A DNA stretch of 64,000 nt from Paenibacillus foliorum. GTDB taxonomy: Bacteria > Bacillota > Bacilli > Paenibacillales > NBRC-103111. How positions within the stretch are numbered: position 1 is the stretch's first letter; every line of letters starts with the position of its first letter. The notes beneath the pieces are model-generated. The model saw nothing but the letters and a program-made list of their open reading frames with translations, was not told the DNA's origin and ran no database searches. Position numbers and translations under genes: made by a program. Where the stretch lies: NCBI RefSeq assembly GCF_013141765.1, contig NZ_WHOD01000016.1:1-64000 (forward strand), given 5' to 3'. Shown here piece after piece: positions 23,823 through 31,591 of this stretch.

Positions 23823-24353
23823 TTGATTACAGAGTTACACACAGAACGTTTACATTTGAGAAAAATGAAGGTATCGGATTCGTCTAGCTTGTTTAAAATT
23901 TGGTCTGATCCAGATGTTACTAAATTTATGAATGTTAGTTGTTTTACTAATGAAAATCAAGCAAAAGAAATGATTACTCTCCTTGATGACCTTTCTCAAG
24001 ACAGCAAAGCTATTCGTTTTTCCATAATTAAAATAGAATCCGATGAAATCATAGGTTCTTGTGGTTTTAATTCTTTGGATTTTGAAAATGCAAAAGCAGA
24101 AATTGGATATGACATTGCTAAATCATTTTGGGGAAGAGGATATGCTTCAGAAGCTATCTATTCTTTGTTAGATTACGCATTCTCATCTTTAAAGATGAAT
24201 CGAATCGAAGCAAAAGTTGAACCCGAAAACGTGAAGTCAATAAAACTTATACAAAAGCTAAACTTTACGTTTGAAGGAACACTAAGACAATATGAAAGAG
24301 TAAACGGAAAGTTTAACGATCTCAATATCTATTCAAAATTAATATCGGATTGA
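23823..24353 (+). CDS. GNAT-family acetyltransferase, RimJ/RimL type
   Basis: A 176-residue acetyltransferase. TTG 23823 is preferred over ATG 23808 because GGAGG overlaps the latter and sits 7 bp before the former, giving ITELHTERLHLRKMK as the start. The acetyl-CoA loop reads IAKSFWGRGYASEAIYSLLD. PENVKSIKLIQKLNFTFEG is the typical C-terminal strand-helix. The target is unknown. A composite repeat lies about 220 bp upstream. Confidence 0.88.
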   Translation: MITELHTERLHLRKMKVSDSSSLFKIWSDPDVTKFMNVSCFTNENQAKEMITLLDDLSQDSKAIRFSIIKIESDEIIGSCGFNSLDFENAKAEIGYDIAKSFWGRGYASEAIYSLLDYAFSSLKMNRIEAKVEPENVKSIKLIQKLNFTFEGTLRQYERVNGKFNDLNIYSKLISD

Positions 24354-24480
24354 TTTGATTTTTCCTGCCTATTTTGAATTGTAAGTAGCATACACGAAAA
24401 CTTACCGTTACAGAGCGTGGAATGAAGGGCAGAGTTTACACTAGGTTAGTTCAATAATTTTTTTCATATTCATTATACGT

Positions 24481-24514
24481 ACAAAAGACCGTCAATAAAT
24501 GCACGGTCTTTTGT
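24481..24514. terminator. Bidirectional terminator
   Basis: Perfect 12-bp arms ACAAAAGACCGT (24481-24492) and ACGGTCTTTTGT (24503-24514). It serves the minus-strand small gene and possibly the GNAT gene. Confidence 0.85.
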
Positions 24515-24516
24515 AG

Positions 24517-24702
24517 TTAAACTTGTTCATCTTCATTATTATCTAGAACCATTGTAACTGCTCTAATTTTGACATCAGGGAGCCTTTGCTGAACCTGTAT
24601 TTTTGCATCAGATAGGATAGACGCTTTTACATTCTCAAAATAGAACACGCCATATGCGTCTTGGTTTATATGGATATCTTGTCTTATCACCTCATCATTC
24701 AT
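24517..24702 (-). CDS. Small hypothetical protein, 61 aa
   Basis: A 61-residue acidic protein starting MNDEVIRQDIHINQDAYGVF. It has no membrane segment or known motif. The ribosome site is weak (GATGAG), but the frame ends 3 bp before a strong terminator in the matching orientation, which favours a real gene. Confidence 0.5.
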   Translation of the reverse strand: MNDEVIRQDIHINQDAYGVFYFENVKASILSDAKIQVQQRLPDVKIRAVTMVLDNNEDEQV

Positions 24703-24806
24703 ATTTTCTCATCTTTATTCTAGATTGGTGCGATGCCATCAGCTTCCGTATGCCAATGCAAAAACAGGTTACCATTTTCCTAATAGCCCCTTTAAAAAAA
24801 TTCATA

Positions 24807-25433
24807 TCACTTTAAATTTAAGACCATATAATCCCATTTCGATTCATTGAACAAAAGATGCCGCACTACGCTATTCTTTTGTAAGTGAGTATGGAATGAC
24901 AGGAGCTCGTATAGATGCTTGGCACGTGGGTTACTACCTACGACGTGCAAGCTCAGCACACCTAAGTTTGGCTCAGTTTGCACAAAATGCCGCGCCCACT
25001 GAAATAATAGCTTTCCAATCCCCTTGCTTCGATGGTCCGGATGGACAACAATGTCTGCAATATAACATTCTCCAGCCTGTGGTTTATGATCTAATAAAGA
25101 TAACCCGATCAGCATTTTTAACAGGTTCCATTTTCCCAACCTATTGAAGCTCTTCCACGAAGGAAGCTCTTGCTTTTGCTTTTTGTCAGATTCGGGCTTC
25201 CATTTGATAGACATCGTTCCGATAACTTCTCCATCTTGCAGGACGACCATTCTTTGACTTGCCGGTTCGGTGGGTAAATGTTCAAACAGCTTTTCAAAAA
25301 AAAGAGCGAGATCGTCATCATTCATGTTCGTCAAGTTTTGAAATTTTCCGCGAAACCCGTGAACAAGCAGGTGGCCGACCTGTAGATTATATTTGGTCTG
25401 CATAGGCTCAATTGTTATCGGTACTGTAGTCAT
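24807..25433 (-). CDS. GNAT-family N-acetyltransferase
   Basis: A 208-residue acetyltransferase with the acetyl-CoA motif IVVHPDHRSKGIGKLLFQWA and a following LSLHVVGSNPRAKHLYELL. AGGAGG lies before the ATG. It follows the MerR regulator gene on the same strand with a 13-bp gap, so both are read from the MerR-type promoter at 26255-26285. It is probably a resistance or detoxification acetyltransferase induced by the MerR ligand (inference). Confidence 0.87.
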   Translation of the reverse strand: MTTVPITIEPMQTKYNLQVGHLLVHGFRGKFQNLTNMNDDDLALFFEKLFEHLPTEPASQRMVVLQDGEVIGTMSIKWKPESDKKQKQELPSWKSFNRLGKWNLLKMLIGLSLLDHKPQAGECYIADIVVHPDHRSKGIGKLLFQWARHFVQTEPNLGVLSLHVVGSNPRAKHLYELLSFHTHLQKNSVVRHLLFNESKWDYMVLNLK

Positions 25434-25446
25434 GATTGTTCCTCCT

Positions 25447-26223
25447 TTAGGATTTTGTAGCCGATTCGATCAACAATTGCAACTCGTAATGCAACTCGTT
25501 CTTGCTGCTAAATAACGATAAATAGGATCTTTCAATAAGGATAAGGGGTCCCGCTATGGTATATGATTGTGCAGCAGCATAGTCGTACAACTGCTCAATC
25601 ATTTGTTCGAGCTCATCATCTTCAAGAATTAGGCATTGCATAGAAAGGTAATTGCCTTCAGGTAAAGAAAAATCGCCAGGCCCTTGAGTTTCTAAACATA
25701 AGGTAATTGTGCTCGAACCATCATATATATAATGAATGTCCGTTTCGAACAAGTTCAGAACGCGCTTCGCTTGTTCAGCCAACAGTTTGGCATTAAGCAT
25801 AGTGTGTGAACCCATTTCAATCCAACTCTCAAAGTAGGTGGTGTCTCGCCACTTTATTTGATACTGGTTAGACTCCGAATTAAAGTTTTGCTGTTCATGC
25901 AAAACTTTTTTGATGAACTGCTGAAGCTCTTTGAGCCGCAGCAGCTCCGCATCTGCTTCCCGCGAGGAATAATGAAGAAGTTGTCGATATTGATCCACAG
26001 AATAGGAGGTCATACAAATTTTTATGGACTGAACAGACACTCCCAACTTGCGAAGTAATAGAATATGTGCTAACTGGTATACTTGCTCAATGCCGTACAT
26101 TCTATACTGATTGTTATCTGTGTAAGCGGGTTGAAGAACTCCTTTCTCTTCAAAATAACGAATTTGATGAACAGACACGTTCATAAGATTGGCTAATTCA
26201 CTAATCGTAATTTCACTCTTCAT
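25447..26223 (-). CDS. MerR-family transcriptional activator
   Basis: The MerR DNA-binding domain is at the N-terminus: ITISELANLMNVSVHQIRYF, then EKGVLQPAYTDNNQYRMY, as in multidrug-sensing MerR members. A long helical dimerisation segment (about residues 75-120) joins a C-terminal domain of about 140 residues that would bind the effector. ATG 26223 is used, with AGGAG upstream; the frame could extend to GTG 26232. It controls itself and the downstream GNAT through the 19-bp-spacer promoter with a dyad. Confidence 0.87.
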   Translation of the reverse strand: MKSEITISELANLMNVSVHQIRYFEEKGVLQPAYTDNNQYRMYGIEQVYQLAHILLLRKLGVSVQSIKICMTSYSVDQYRQLLHYSSREADAELLRLKELQQFIKKVLHEQQNFNSESNQYQIKWRDTTYFESWIEMGSHTMLNAKLLAEQAKRVLNLFETDIHYIYDGSSTITLCLETQGPGDFSLPEGNYLSMQCLILEDDELEQMIEQLYDYAAAQSYTIAGPLILIERSYLSLFSSKNELHYELQLLIESATKS

Positions 26224-26254
26224 AAAATTCACTCCTAAAGCTTGGAATATCTCA

Positions 26255-26285
26255 ACGATACACCTTAGGTCAGGCCTAAGGTCAA
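26255..26285 (-). promoter_or_regulatory. MerR-type promoter with dyad operator
   Basis: On the minus strand, TTGACC (26285-26280) and TATCGT (26260-26255) are separated by exactly 19 bp. The spacer contains the palindrome ACCTTAGG (26262-26269) / CCTAAGGT (26275-26282). A 19-bp spacer with a central dyad is the hallmark of MerR-activated promoters. Confidence 0.8.
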
Positions 26286-26590
26286 GTGTCTGTATTAAAA
26301 TTATTTGTTAAAACTATATTAGATCATCATTTGGGGCCACGATATAAGAGATTTAAATTTGAGTACCATCAGAGTAATAAAGAAGAAGAACGGAGAAATG
26401 CATTTATATTTAGATATAGAATCATAAGATAAAGCCATCATTTTAGAACTATGAATGTATTTCAAGGATGTGGGCGACATCACATAACACAGTATCTACT
26501 ACTCTATTTTACAGAAAGTTATATGTGTCCAATGACACAAATGTGCCTACATAATTTGGCTGAATAAACAAGTTGAGGTTCCGCAGAAAC
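26286..26590. other. Gene-free stretch
   Basis: AT-rich sequence with short broken frames. I see no gene, terminator or recognisable remnant before composite repeat copy 13. Confidence 0.35.
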
Positions 26591-26680
26591 AAGCGGCAGC
26601 CTATTAAGCTAGAAATCCTGCGAATGAGTGAGTATACGTGAGATAAACCCTTAAAACCGAGGGAAGGGCAGTTTTGTTTA
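26591..26680. repeat. Composite repeat copy 13, interrupted
   Basis: The hairpin-arm sequence GCGGCAGCCTATT (26593-26605) is followed by a 55-bp IS110-type end (26610-26664), and then by the right block GGGCAGTTTTGTTTAAG (26666-26682). The left block is not clear. Confidence 0.6.
26610..26664 (+). mobile_element. Solo right end of the IS110-type element
   Basis: These 55 bases are identical to 9430-9484, the right end of the element at 8839-9483, and stop at the same point before GGGCAG. The rest of the element is absent. Confidence 0.7.
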
Positions 26681-26875
26681 AGAATGAGTATGAAACAACA
26701 GGTAGACTTTTGTCGTCTTATAAGTATTGGCTAAGATTTAGTTAAAGTTTTTCAAATAACGGGAAAACTTGTAACAAAAAGGGCTGGATGCAGATTCTGT
26801 TGGGATATAATCGATACATAGGTAACATCATTGTCTAATGAAAATCCTATTAATAACAAATGGAGGAGTATGGTG

Positions 26876-27631
26876 ATGGACATAGAGCAATCATTTTCAA
26901 ACAGAGTTAAAGATTATGTGAAATATCGTCCAACATATCCTAGTGACGCAATAGATTATTTATATGATATTGTCAAACTTGATGAGAATTCGACCGTGGC
27001 TGATATTGGGGCAGGAACAGGGAAATTATCTAAATTACTAGTTGAAAGAGGTACTAATGTTATTGCAGTAGAACCAAATCAGGAAATGCGAAAAGCTTGT
27101 GTACAAATACTTGGACATGAATCCAACTTTCGTGCTGTGGCAGGTTCAGCAGAATCAACATGTTTACGTGACAATTCCGTAGACTTTATAGTTTGTGCTC
27201 AAGCGTTCCACTGGTTCGATCGTACTGTTACAAAAATGGAGTTTAAACGAATTCTAAAAGAACGTGGTAAGGTTATTTTAGTTTGGAATACACGTCAAAC
27301 AAAAGGAACCCCTTTTTTAGAAGGGATAGAACATTTATTGCTTAACTATGGTATTGATTACTCCGAAGTGAATCACAAAAACATTTCGGAAGATGAATTG
27401 CAATTATTCTTTAAAGAAAATACTATGGAGAAGTCCGTTTTTAAAATACAACAATTATTTGATTTTGAGGGTCTAAGTGGAAGAGTAATGTCTTCCTCCT
27501 ATACTCCTATGCCTGAACATCCTAACTACGGACCTATGATGGACGAATTAAAAAAGTTATTTAATCGATATGAGAAAAACGGTAAAGTACCTTATATATA
27601 TGAAACAGAGTTATATTGGGGAGAGATTTAA
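26876..27631 (+). CDS. Class I SAM-dependent methyltransferase
   Basis: A methyltransferase of about 251 residues. The SAM-binding motif I reads VADIGAGTGKLSKLLVERG, followed by VIAVEPNQEMR with the acidic ribose ligand. The segment VDFIVCAQAFHWFDR is typical of this UbiE/methyltransf_11 type. ATG 26876 is chosen, 7 bp after GGAGGAG; ATG 26870 and TTG 26831 are less well placed. The substrate is unknown. Composite repeat copies 13 and 14 flank it. Confidence 0.87.
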   Translation: MDIEQSFSNRVKDYVKYRPTYPSDAIDYLYDIVKLDENSTVADIGAGTGKLSKLLVERGTNVIAVEPNQEMRKACVQILGHESNFRAVAGSAESTCLRDNSVDFIVCAQAFHWFDRTVTKMEFKRILKERGKVILVWNTRQTKGTPFLEGIEHLLLNYGIDYSEVNHKNISEDELQLFFKENTMEKSVFKIQQLFDFEGLSGRVMSSSYTPMPEHPNYGPMMDELKKLFNRYEKNGKVPYIYETELYWGEI

Positions 27632-27769
27632 TATTCACTTAGGGAGCGTGAGTTAAAGAATCGATATGTCGATTATCTAGTTGGCATTTTGTTCCCACTA
27701 CATTGACGACATTCTTATGTACAAGTTTGAATAAAAATACTTATTGTTTGTGATATATTGTACTTAAAG

Positions 27770-27859
27770 TAACGGGAAACGTTTGTTGAAGAAGAACATA
27801 ATGAGCAGGTGCCGCGGCAGCCTGCTCATTTTATTGAACTAAAGGGCAGGATAATTCAG
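27770..27859. repeat. Composite repeat copy 14, complete
   Basis: The left block is TAACGGGAAACGTTTGTTGA (27770-27789). The perfect hairpin is ATGAGCAGG (27801-27809) with CCTGCTCAT (27821-27829). The right block is TAAAGGGCAGGATAATTCAG (27840-27859). Confidence 0.8.
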
Positions 27860-27932
27860 TTAAGTAAGGAACTCCATGGGTTACTAACGTATATGAGATT
27901 AAGGTGTTTTTAAATATAGGGGGATTCTAGCA

Positions 27933-28709
27933 GTGTACGAGATAGTGTTTTTTGATGTTGACGGGACCATATTAAGTGAAGTGGATAGAAGAATACCTGA
28001 AAGCACAAAAATGGCTATAACAAGGCTTCATGAAAAAGGTATTAAGGTCGTTGTTGCAACGGGGAGACCACATGATTTGTGCGAAGAACTAATTGCGCTT
28101 GGCATTGATACTTTAATATCAGCAAATGGAGCACTTATTAAAGCAAAAAATAATGTGATTTATAAGTCAGCGCTTTCTGCAAATACTGTTCGTGAACTAT
28201 CAAGTTTTGCCGAGTTAAACGGCCACAGTCTCTCCTATTTTACAGATTCGATTTCAATGAACGGAATAGGAGTAGAAGAAAAACGTGTTAGAAGTGCACT
28301 ATTAGAGACCCTAGGTCTTAGCCATTTTCCCAAGAAATTAGACGCACTCTCAGAAGAAATTTACTGTATGTGTTTGTACGCTGATGAGAGTGAAGCTCAA
28401 AAATTTATTGATAACTTCCCGCAACTGCGGTTTGTACGTTTTCATAGTTATGTAATAAACATTCTTGAAAAACAAGTGGTCTCTAAATCGGAAGCAATCA
28501 AAAAAGTACTGGATTATTACAACATTGCCGTTAGCAATTCTATCGCATTCGGTGACGGTGGTAATGATTTAGATATGTTAGAGTTCGTTGGCCTCGGTAT
28601 TGCTATGGGCAACGGTGAGGAACGTCTTAAACAAAAGGCAGATTTCGTTACCAAAAAAGCAAGTGAAGATGGCATATACTATGCCCTAACTAAATTTGGC
28701 GTTATTTGA
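27933..28709 (+). CDS. HAD-superfamily hydrolase, Cof-type phosphatase
   Basis: A haloacid-dehalogenase phosphatase of 258 residues. The nucleophile motif I is VFFDVDGTILSE, motif II is VVVATGRPHDL, the Lys motif III is near SKSEAIKKVLD, and motif IV is SIAFGDGGNDLDMLEFVGLG. The large C2B cap between motifs II and III marks the Cof type, which dephosphorylates sugar phosphates, FMN or PLP. The GTG start follows GGGGG. Composite repeats lie on both sides, 25 bp after the stop on the right. Confidence 0.9.
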   Translation: MYEIVFFDVDGTILSEVDRRIPESTKMAITRLHEKGIKVVVATGRPHDLCEELIALGIDTLISANGALIKAKNNVIYKSALSANTVRELSSFAELNGHSLSYFTDSISMNGIGVEEKRVRSALLETLGLSHFPKKLDALSEEIYCMCLYADESEAQKFIDNFPQLRFVRFHSYVINILEKQVVSKSEAIKKVLDYYNIAVSNSIAFGDGGNDLDMLEFVGLGIAMGNGEERLKQKADFVTKKASEDGIYYALTKFGVI

Positions 28710-28733
28710 TTTTGAACGAACTATATCATTGCG

Positions 28734-28805
28734 CTAACGAGGAACGTTTGCTCAATAAAACAGTGGCAGTCTAGGACTTTATTTTCTCGTCCATGCTGCC
28801 GCTGT
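28734..28805. repeat. Composite repeat copy 15, left block and hairpin
   Basis: The left block CTAACGAGGAACGTTTGCTC (28734-28753) lies 25 bp after the HAD stop. The hairpin ACAGTGGCAG (28760-28769) with CTGCCGCTGT (28796-28805) is followed by TTTTTA, so it may also act as a terminator. No right block was found. Confidence 0.7.
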
Positions 28806-28978
28806 TTTTATAGTCGGGGCTATTCTAATATTATTTTTACGAGATCTGACGGTTTTATAATTCGAAAGGCCGCATTGGGACCAACATATCCAGTCTATTA
28901 CTTCTTTCTGTATAAGATAACAATCCAGGCTTCCGGCACAATCGGCAGCGGCAAACACGATTTTACTAAAAGGATTAA

Positions 28979-29045
28979 TTGACATACCCAACGGGGGTAT
29001 GGTAAATTAAATATAATGTTTTGTTAAAAGGGAGTATCCTATATG
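28979..29045 (+). promoter_or_regulatory. Orphan CsoR-like promoter/operator followed by ATG-TTT-TAA
   Basis: A perfect -35 box TTGACA (28979-28984) overlaps the inverted repeat ATACCC-aacgg-GGGTAT (28984-29000), which matches the form of copper-sensing CsoR operators. TAAATT (29003-29008) could be the -10 box. A good ribosome site AAAGGGAG (29027-29034) and ATG 29043 follow, but the frame stops after one more codon. The gene it served seems to be gone. Confidence 0.5.
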
Positions 29046-29305
29046 TTTTAACGTGATTTGGAATTGTCTTATGTTAGAAACGGTAACTTCCACAACTTCG
29101 GTAAAGTCAGCGCGTCATGCTTCGCGTGAAGACCGCAATATTTTACGTTGCGGTAGTCACTATTAACAGGTTGCAAATTCTTCTACTGTAATACGATGGT
29201 TGCAGATGAAAGACAACATCACAATGGCGAAGTTAGATGACAGATGTTGAAATCACCGCTGCGGCAACAAAGCGAGAAAAAATTGGGGTCAGAGGAGAAT
29301 CAAGT
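29046..29305. other. Gene-free stretch before the PfpI-type gene
   Basis: Short frames continue for a few dozen codons without a start, for example a run ending just before 29306. They may be debris of the gene controlled by the CsoR-like site. There is no recognisable product. Confidence 0.3.
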
Positions 29306-30682
29306 ATGAAGTTATTATTACGCGTCGTTGTCTATGTAATGACGTTCGTTATCCTTTTCGGTGGGGTTGGTGCGTTTGGATATATCCAATCAAATCATGC
29401 ATATTGGATTCCCACTCGGCAAACACCGATGCCTGCTTTACAAGACGTGAGCGTCCCTGAACATAATCCGAAAAAACCTACAGTAGCTGTCCTTTTATCC
29501 AATCCGACGACAGAAGTGTTCGATTTTATGGTTCCGTATGAAATGTTCGCCATGACTGAGTCTTATAACGTATATGCAGTTGCCCCGGACAAAAACATGA
29601 AAACACTCTCTGGTGGTTTGGATCTGATGCCACACTATTCTTTTGATGAACTGGATCGATTTTTAGGAAAAAGTCCCGACCTTATTGTGATCCCGGCAAT
29701 GCCTATGGTTGACGAAGCAAAGTATAAACCTGTCCGGGAATGGATACAAAAACATTCTGATACGAAGTTGTTAAGCATTTGCGCTGGAGGTTTGAATCTG
29801 GCCGATACAGGTTTATTAAAAGGGAAAGAAGCAACTACCGACTGGAAAAGTTTTGATTATCATGAAATCGATAAATATCCTGAAACAAAATGGAGAAGGG
29901 ATGTGCGGTATGTCGCAGACGGGAACATCGTCGCTTCAGCTGCTCTCACTTCAGGAATCGATGCCGTCCTCTATGTGATCTCACAGCAATTAGGCGAATC
30001 TATGGCGGAGAAAATAGCGAAAGAGATGAAGTACCCTTCCTATCATTTCGTAAAGTATCCGAAGGTAGACCCTTATTATGTGGATCGAACCGAATTGATA
30101 TTTACGTTTAACCAAGCATTCCAATGGAACAAAAAAAGCGCAGGGGTATTGTTGTATAACGGGATGGATGACGGAGCACTTACAACGATTTTTGATACCT
30201 ATGCCGCTTCCGGAACAACAAAGGTATACACCATCTCAGACGCTAAGCAACCTATCGTTACGAAGTATCACCTTAATCTTGTCACCCGATATCAAATGTC
30301 GAATGCGCCGAAGCTGGATCGAATGTTCGTTCCAGGAGTGGGGGCGGAGTCTTTAACTGCGGAAGATGTCAAACAGTGGAACGAAAAGGGAAATAACGTG
30401 GTGCCTGAGTTCATTCACAGCGGTTCGGCAGACAGATTTATCTTTGATGCTCCGCTTGAAGATTTAGCCAAGCAAGAGGACGTCCTAACCGCAAAATATG
30501 GTGCCAAGCGATTGGAATACCGTGCGACAAATCTAAACTTCGAAGGCAAACCGTTTTCCTATGAAGCTTTCGGTATTCCAGTTTTGCTTAGTTTAGCAGC
30601 ATTGCTGACTACTTTCTATCTTGATAGACGATTCATTCGAAAAGGGAGGAGAGGTCGTCATCAATCATTAGCACGTTCATAA
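29306..30682 (+). CDS. Membrane-anchored double DJ-1/PfpI-type protein
   Basis: An unusual PfpI-family protein of about 458 residues. It has an N-terminal membrane helix (residues 5-25) and a first DJ-1 domain whose elbow reads LLSICAGGLNLADTGLLKG with the Cys. A second, degenerate DJ-1-like domain starts at SAGVLLYNGMDDGALTTIFD, and in its elbow region the Cys is replaced (FIHSGSADRF). A C-terminal membrane helix (PVLLSLAALLTTFYL) is followed by a basic tail. ATG 29306 is used because AGAGGAGA precedes it. Both ends in the membrane suggest the domains lie outside the cell. The role is unknown. Confidence 0.75.
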   Translation: MKLLLRVVVYVMTFVILFGGVGAFGYIQSNHAYWIPTRQTPMPALQDVSVPEHNPKKPTVAVLLSNPTTEVFDFMVPYEMFAMTESYNVYAVAPDKNMKTLSGGLDLMPHYSFDELDRFLGKSPDLIVIPAMPMVDEAKYKPVREWIQKHSDTKLLSICAGGLNLADTGLLKGKEATTDWKSFDYHEIDKYPETKWRRDVRYVADGNIVASAALTSGIDAVLYVISQQLGESMAEKIAKEMKYPSYHFVKYPKVDPYYVDRTELIFTFNQAFQWNKKSAGVLLYNGMDDGALTTIFDTYAASGTTKVYTISDAKQPIVTKYHLNLVTRYQMSNAPKLDRMFVPGVGAESLTAEDVKQWNEKGNNVVPEFIHSGSADRFIFDAPLEDLAKQEDVLTAKYGAKRLEYRATNLNFEGKPFSYEAFGIPVLLSLAALLTTFYLDRRFIRKGRRGRHQSLARS

Positions 30683-30786
30683 GAGGGAATCTTCGGTGGA
30701 TGTGATATGATGTAAAGTATCATATACTCGAATAATCAACATTGAGCTTACCACTAGACATCCCGATAACTTAATAACTGCTATAT

Positions 30787-31020
30787 ATATATGTTCTTGT
30801 CAAAAGTCAGTGACAAAAACATATAAGCTTAAGAGGCCGCATATCTGCGGCTTTTTTCATTTTAACGATATATGTTCTTGTCAAAAGCCAGTGACAAGAA
30901 CATATATCGTTTGCCGATTAGGACAAGAACATGAATCGTTTCCCGCAGTTGAGGATTATTCTCAATTTTGTATGCTTGAAAGTCAGGGTAGAGGAGCGAC
31001 CAACGGGCAGGATACTAAAA
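30787..31020. repeat. Composite repeat copy 16 with two ttcttgtc hairpins
   Basis: Hairpin one runs through about 30788-30826. A terminator GCCGC-atatct-GCGGC-T6 lies at 30836-30857. Hairpin two has perfect 18-bp arms (30866-30883 and 30892-30909), each containing TTCTTGTCA or its complement. The right block is CAACGGGCAGGATACTAAAA (31001-31020). It has the same build as the copies at 7155 and 60956. Confidence 0.75.
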
Positions 31021-31029
31021 TTGGTGCAT

Positions 31030-31341
31030 TAGTTTCATAGGAGACTTCGCATGTGCTATGGAAGCAATGGAAACAGGTGTGAATCTGTATCCGTGAGCTT
31101 CAGGCGCTGGGAGTGCCCTAGTGGGCGGCATTCGTAATGGCGAACTCCTGTAAGGCCCATGGGAAATGTTCCAGTACACGAATAACGCCCTTCCGACTTC
31201 TACAGGGAAGCGAAGGGGCTGAAAAGTTTGCTTTCTCGTCTCATTATTTGGAGCTTTGTTAACCTTTTGGAACCGCCGTATGCGGACCCGCATGTACGGT
31301 GGTGTGAGAGGTCGGGGGCGAGCCGCCCCCTCCTACTCGAT
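31030..31341 (+). mobile_element. ORF-less group II intron derivative
   Basis: Group II intron motifs are present: GGTGTGAATCTGTATCCGTG and AGTGCCCTAGTGGGCGG in the 5' part; domain V as ACCGCCGTATGCGG, loop, then CCGCATGTACGGTGGT; and a domain VI stem GGGGGCGAGCCGCCCCC followed by the end CCTACTCGAT at 31341. The space for a reverse transcriptase is missing, leaving about 300 bp. The 5' border is uncertain. It lies between composite repeat right blocks 16 and 17. Confidence 0.6.
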
Positions 31342-31399
31342 TATATTTTACTCTGGTTGAATTGTGAGACGTCTACTTTCCAAGAATTAGGTTATTATT

Positions 31400-31433
31400 C
31401 GGCAGCCTGTTCCGAATGGGCAGGATAGTTGAT
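31400..31433. repeat. Composite repeat copy 17
   Basis: The hairpin-arm remnant CGGCAGCCTGTT (31400-31411) is followed by the right block AATGGGCAGGATAGTTGAT (31415-31433). This is the last copy before the transporter region. Confidence 0.65.
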
Positions 31434-31543
31434 GGACTTCGCGAATAAGTAAAATATAACCAGTATTCTAAAAAGCAGATCAGCGCTTATAGAGCTTTTA
31501 GGCATGTCGTGAAAGAACTTTATTTGCTATAGGAGGTTGTCAT

Positions 31544-31591
31544 ATGGCTGGATATCCTGGGTATGAACAAAAAATAACCATATGGATATGA
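31544..31591 (+). CDS. 15-residue leader peptide coupled to the histidine kinase
   Basis: ATG 31544 follows a strong AGGAGG (31531-31536) and encodes MAGYPGYEQKITIWI. Its TGA (31589-31591) overlaps ATG 31588 of the kinase. The kinase itself has no other good ribosome site, so its translation probably depends on re-initiation after this peptide. Confidence 0.6.
   Translation: MAGYPGYEQKITIWI

Noticed and set aside
28779..28991. 70-codon minus-strand open frame
   Set aside because: It overlaps the CsoR-like operator and the repeat hairpin, has no convincing ribosome site, and I recognise no product.
31015..31293. 92-codon minus-strand frame within the intron derivative
   Set aside because: It runs antisense through conserved group II intron RNA motifs and is explained by them.
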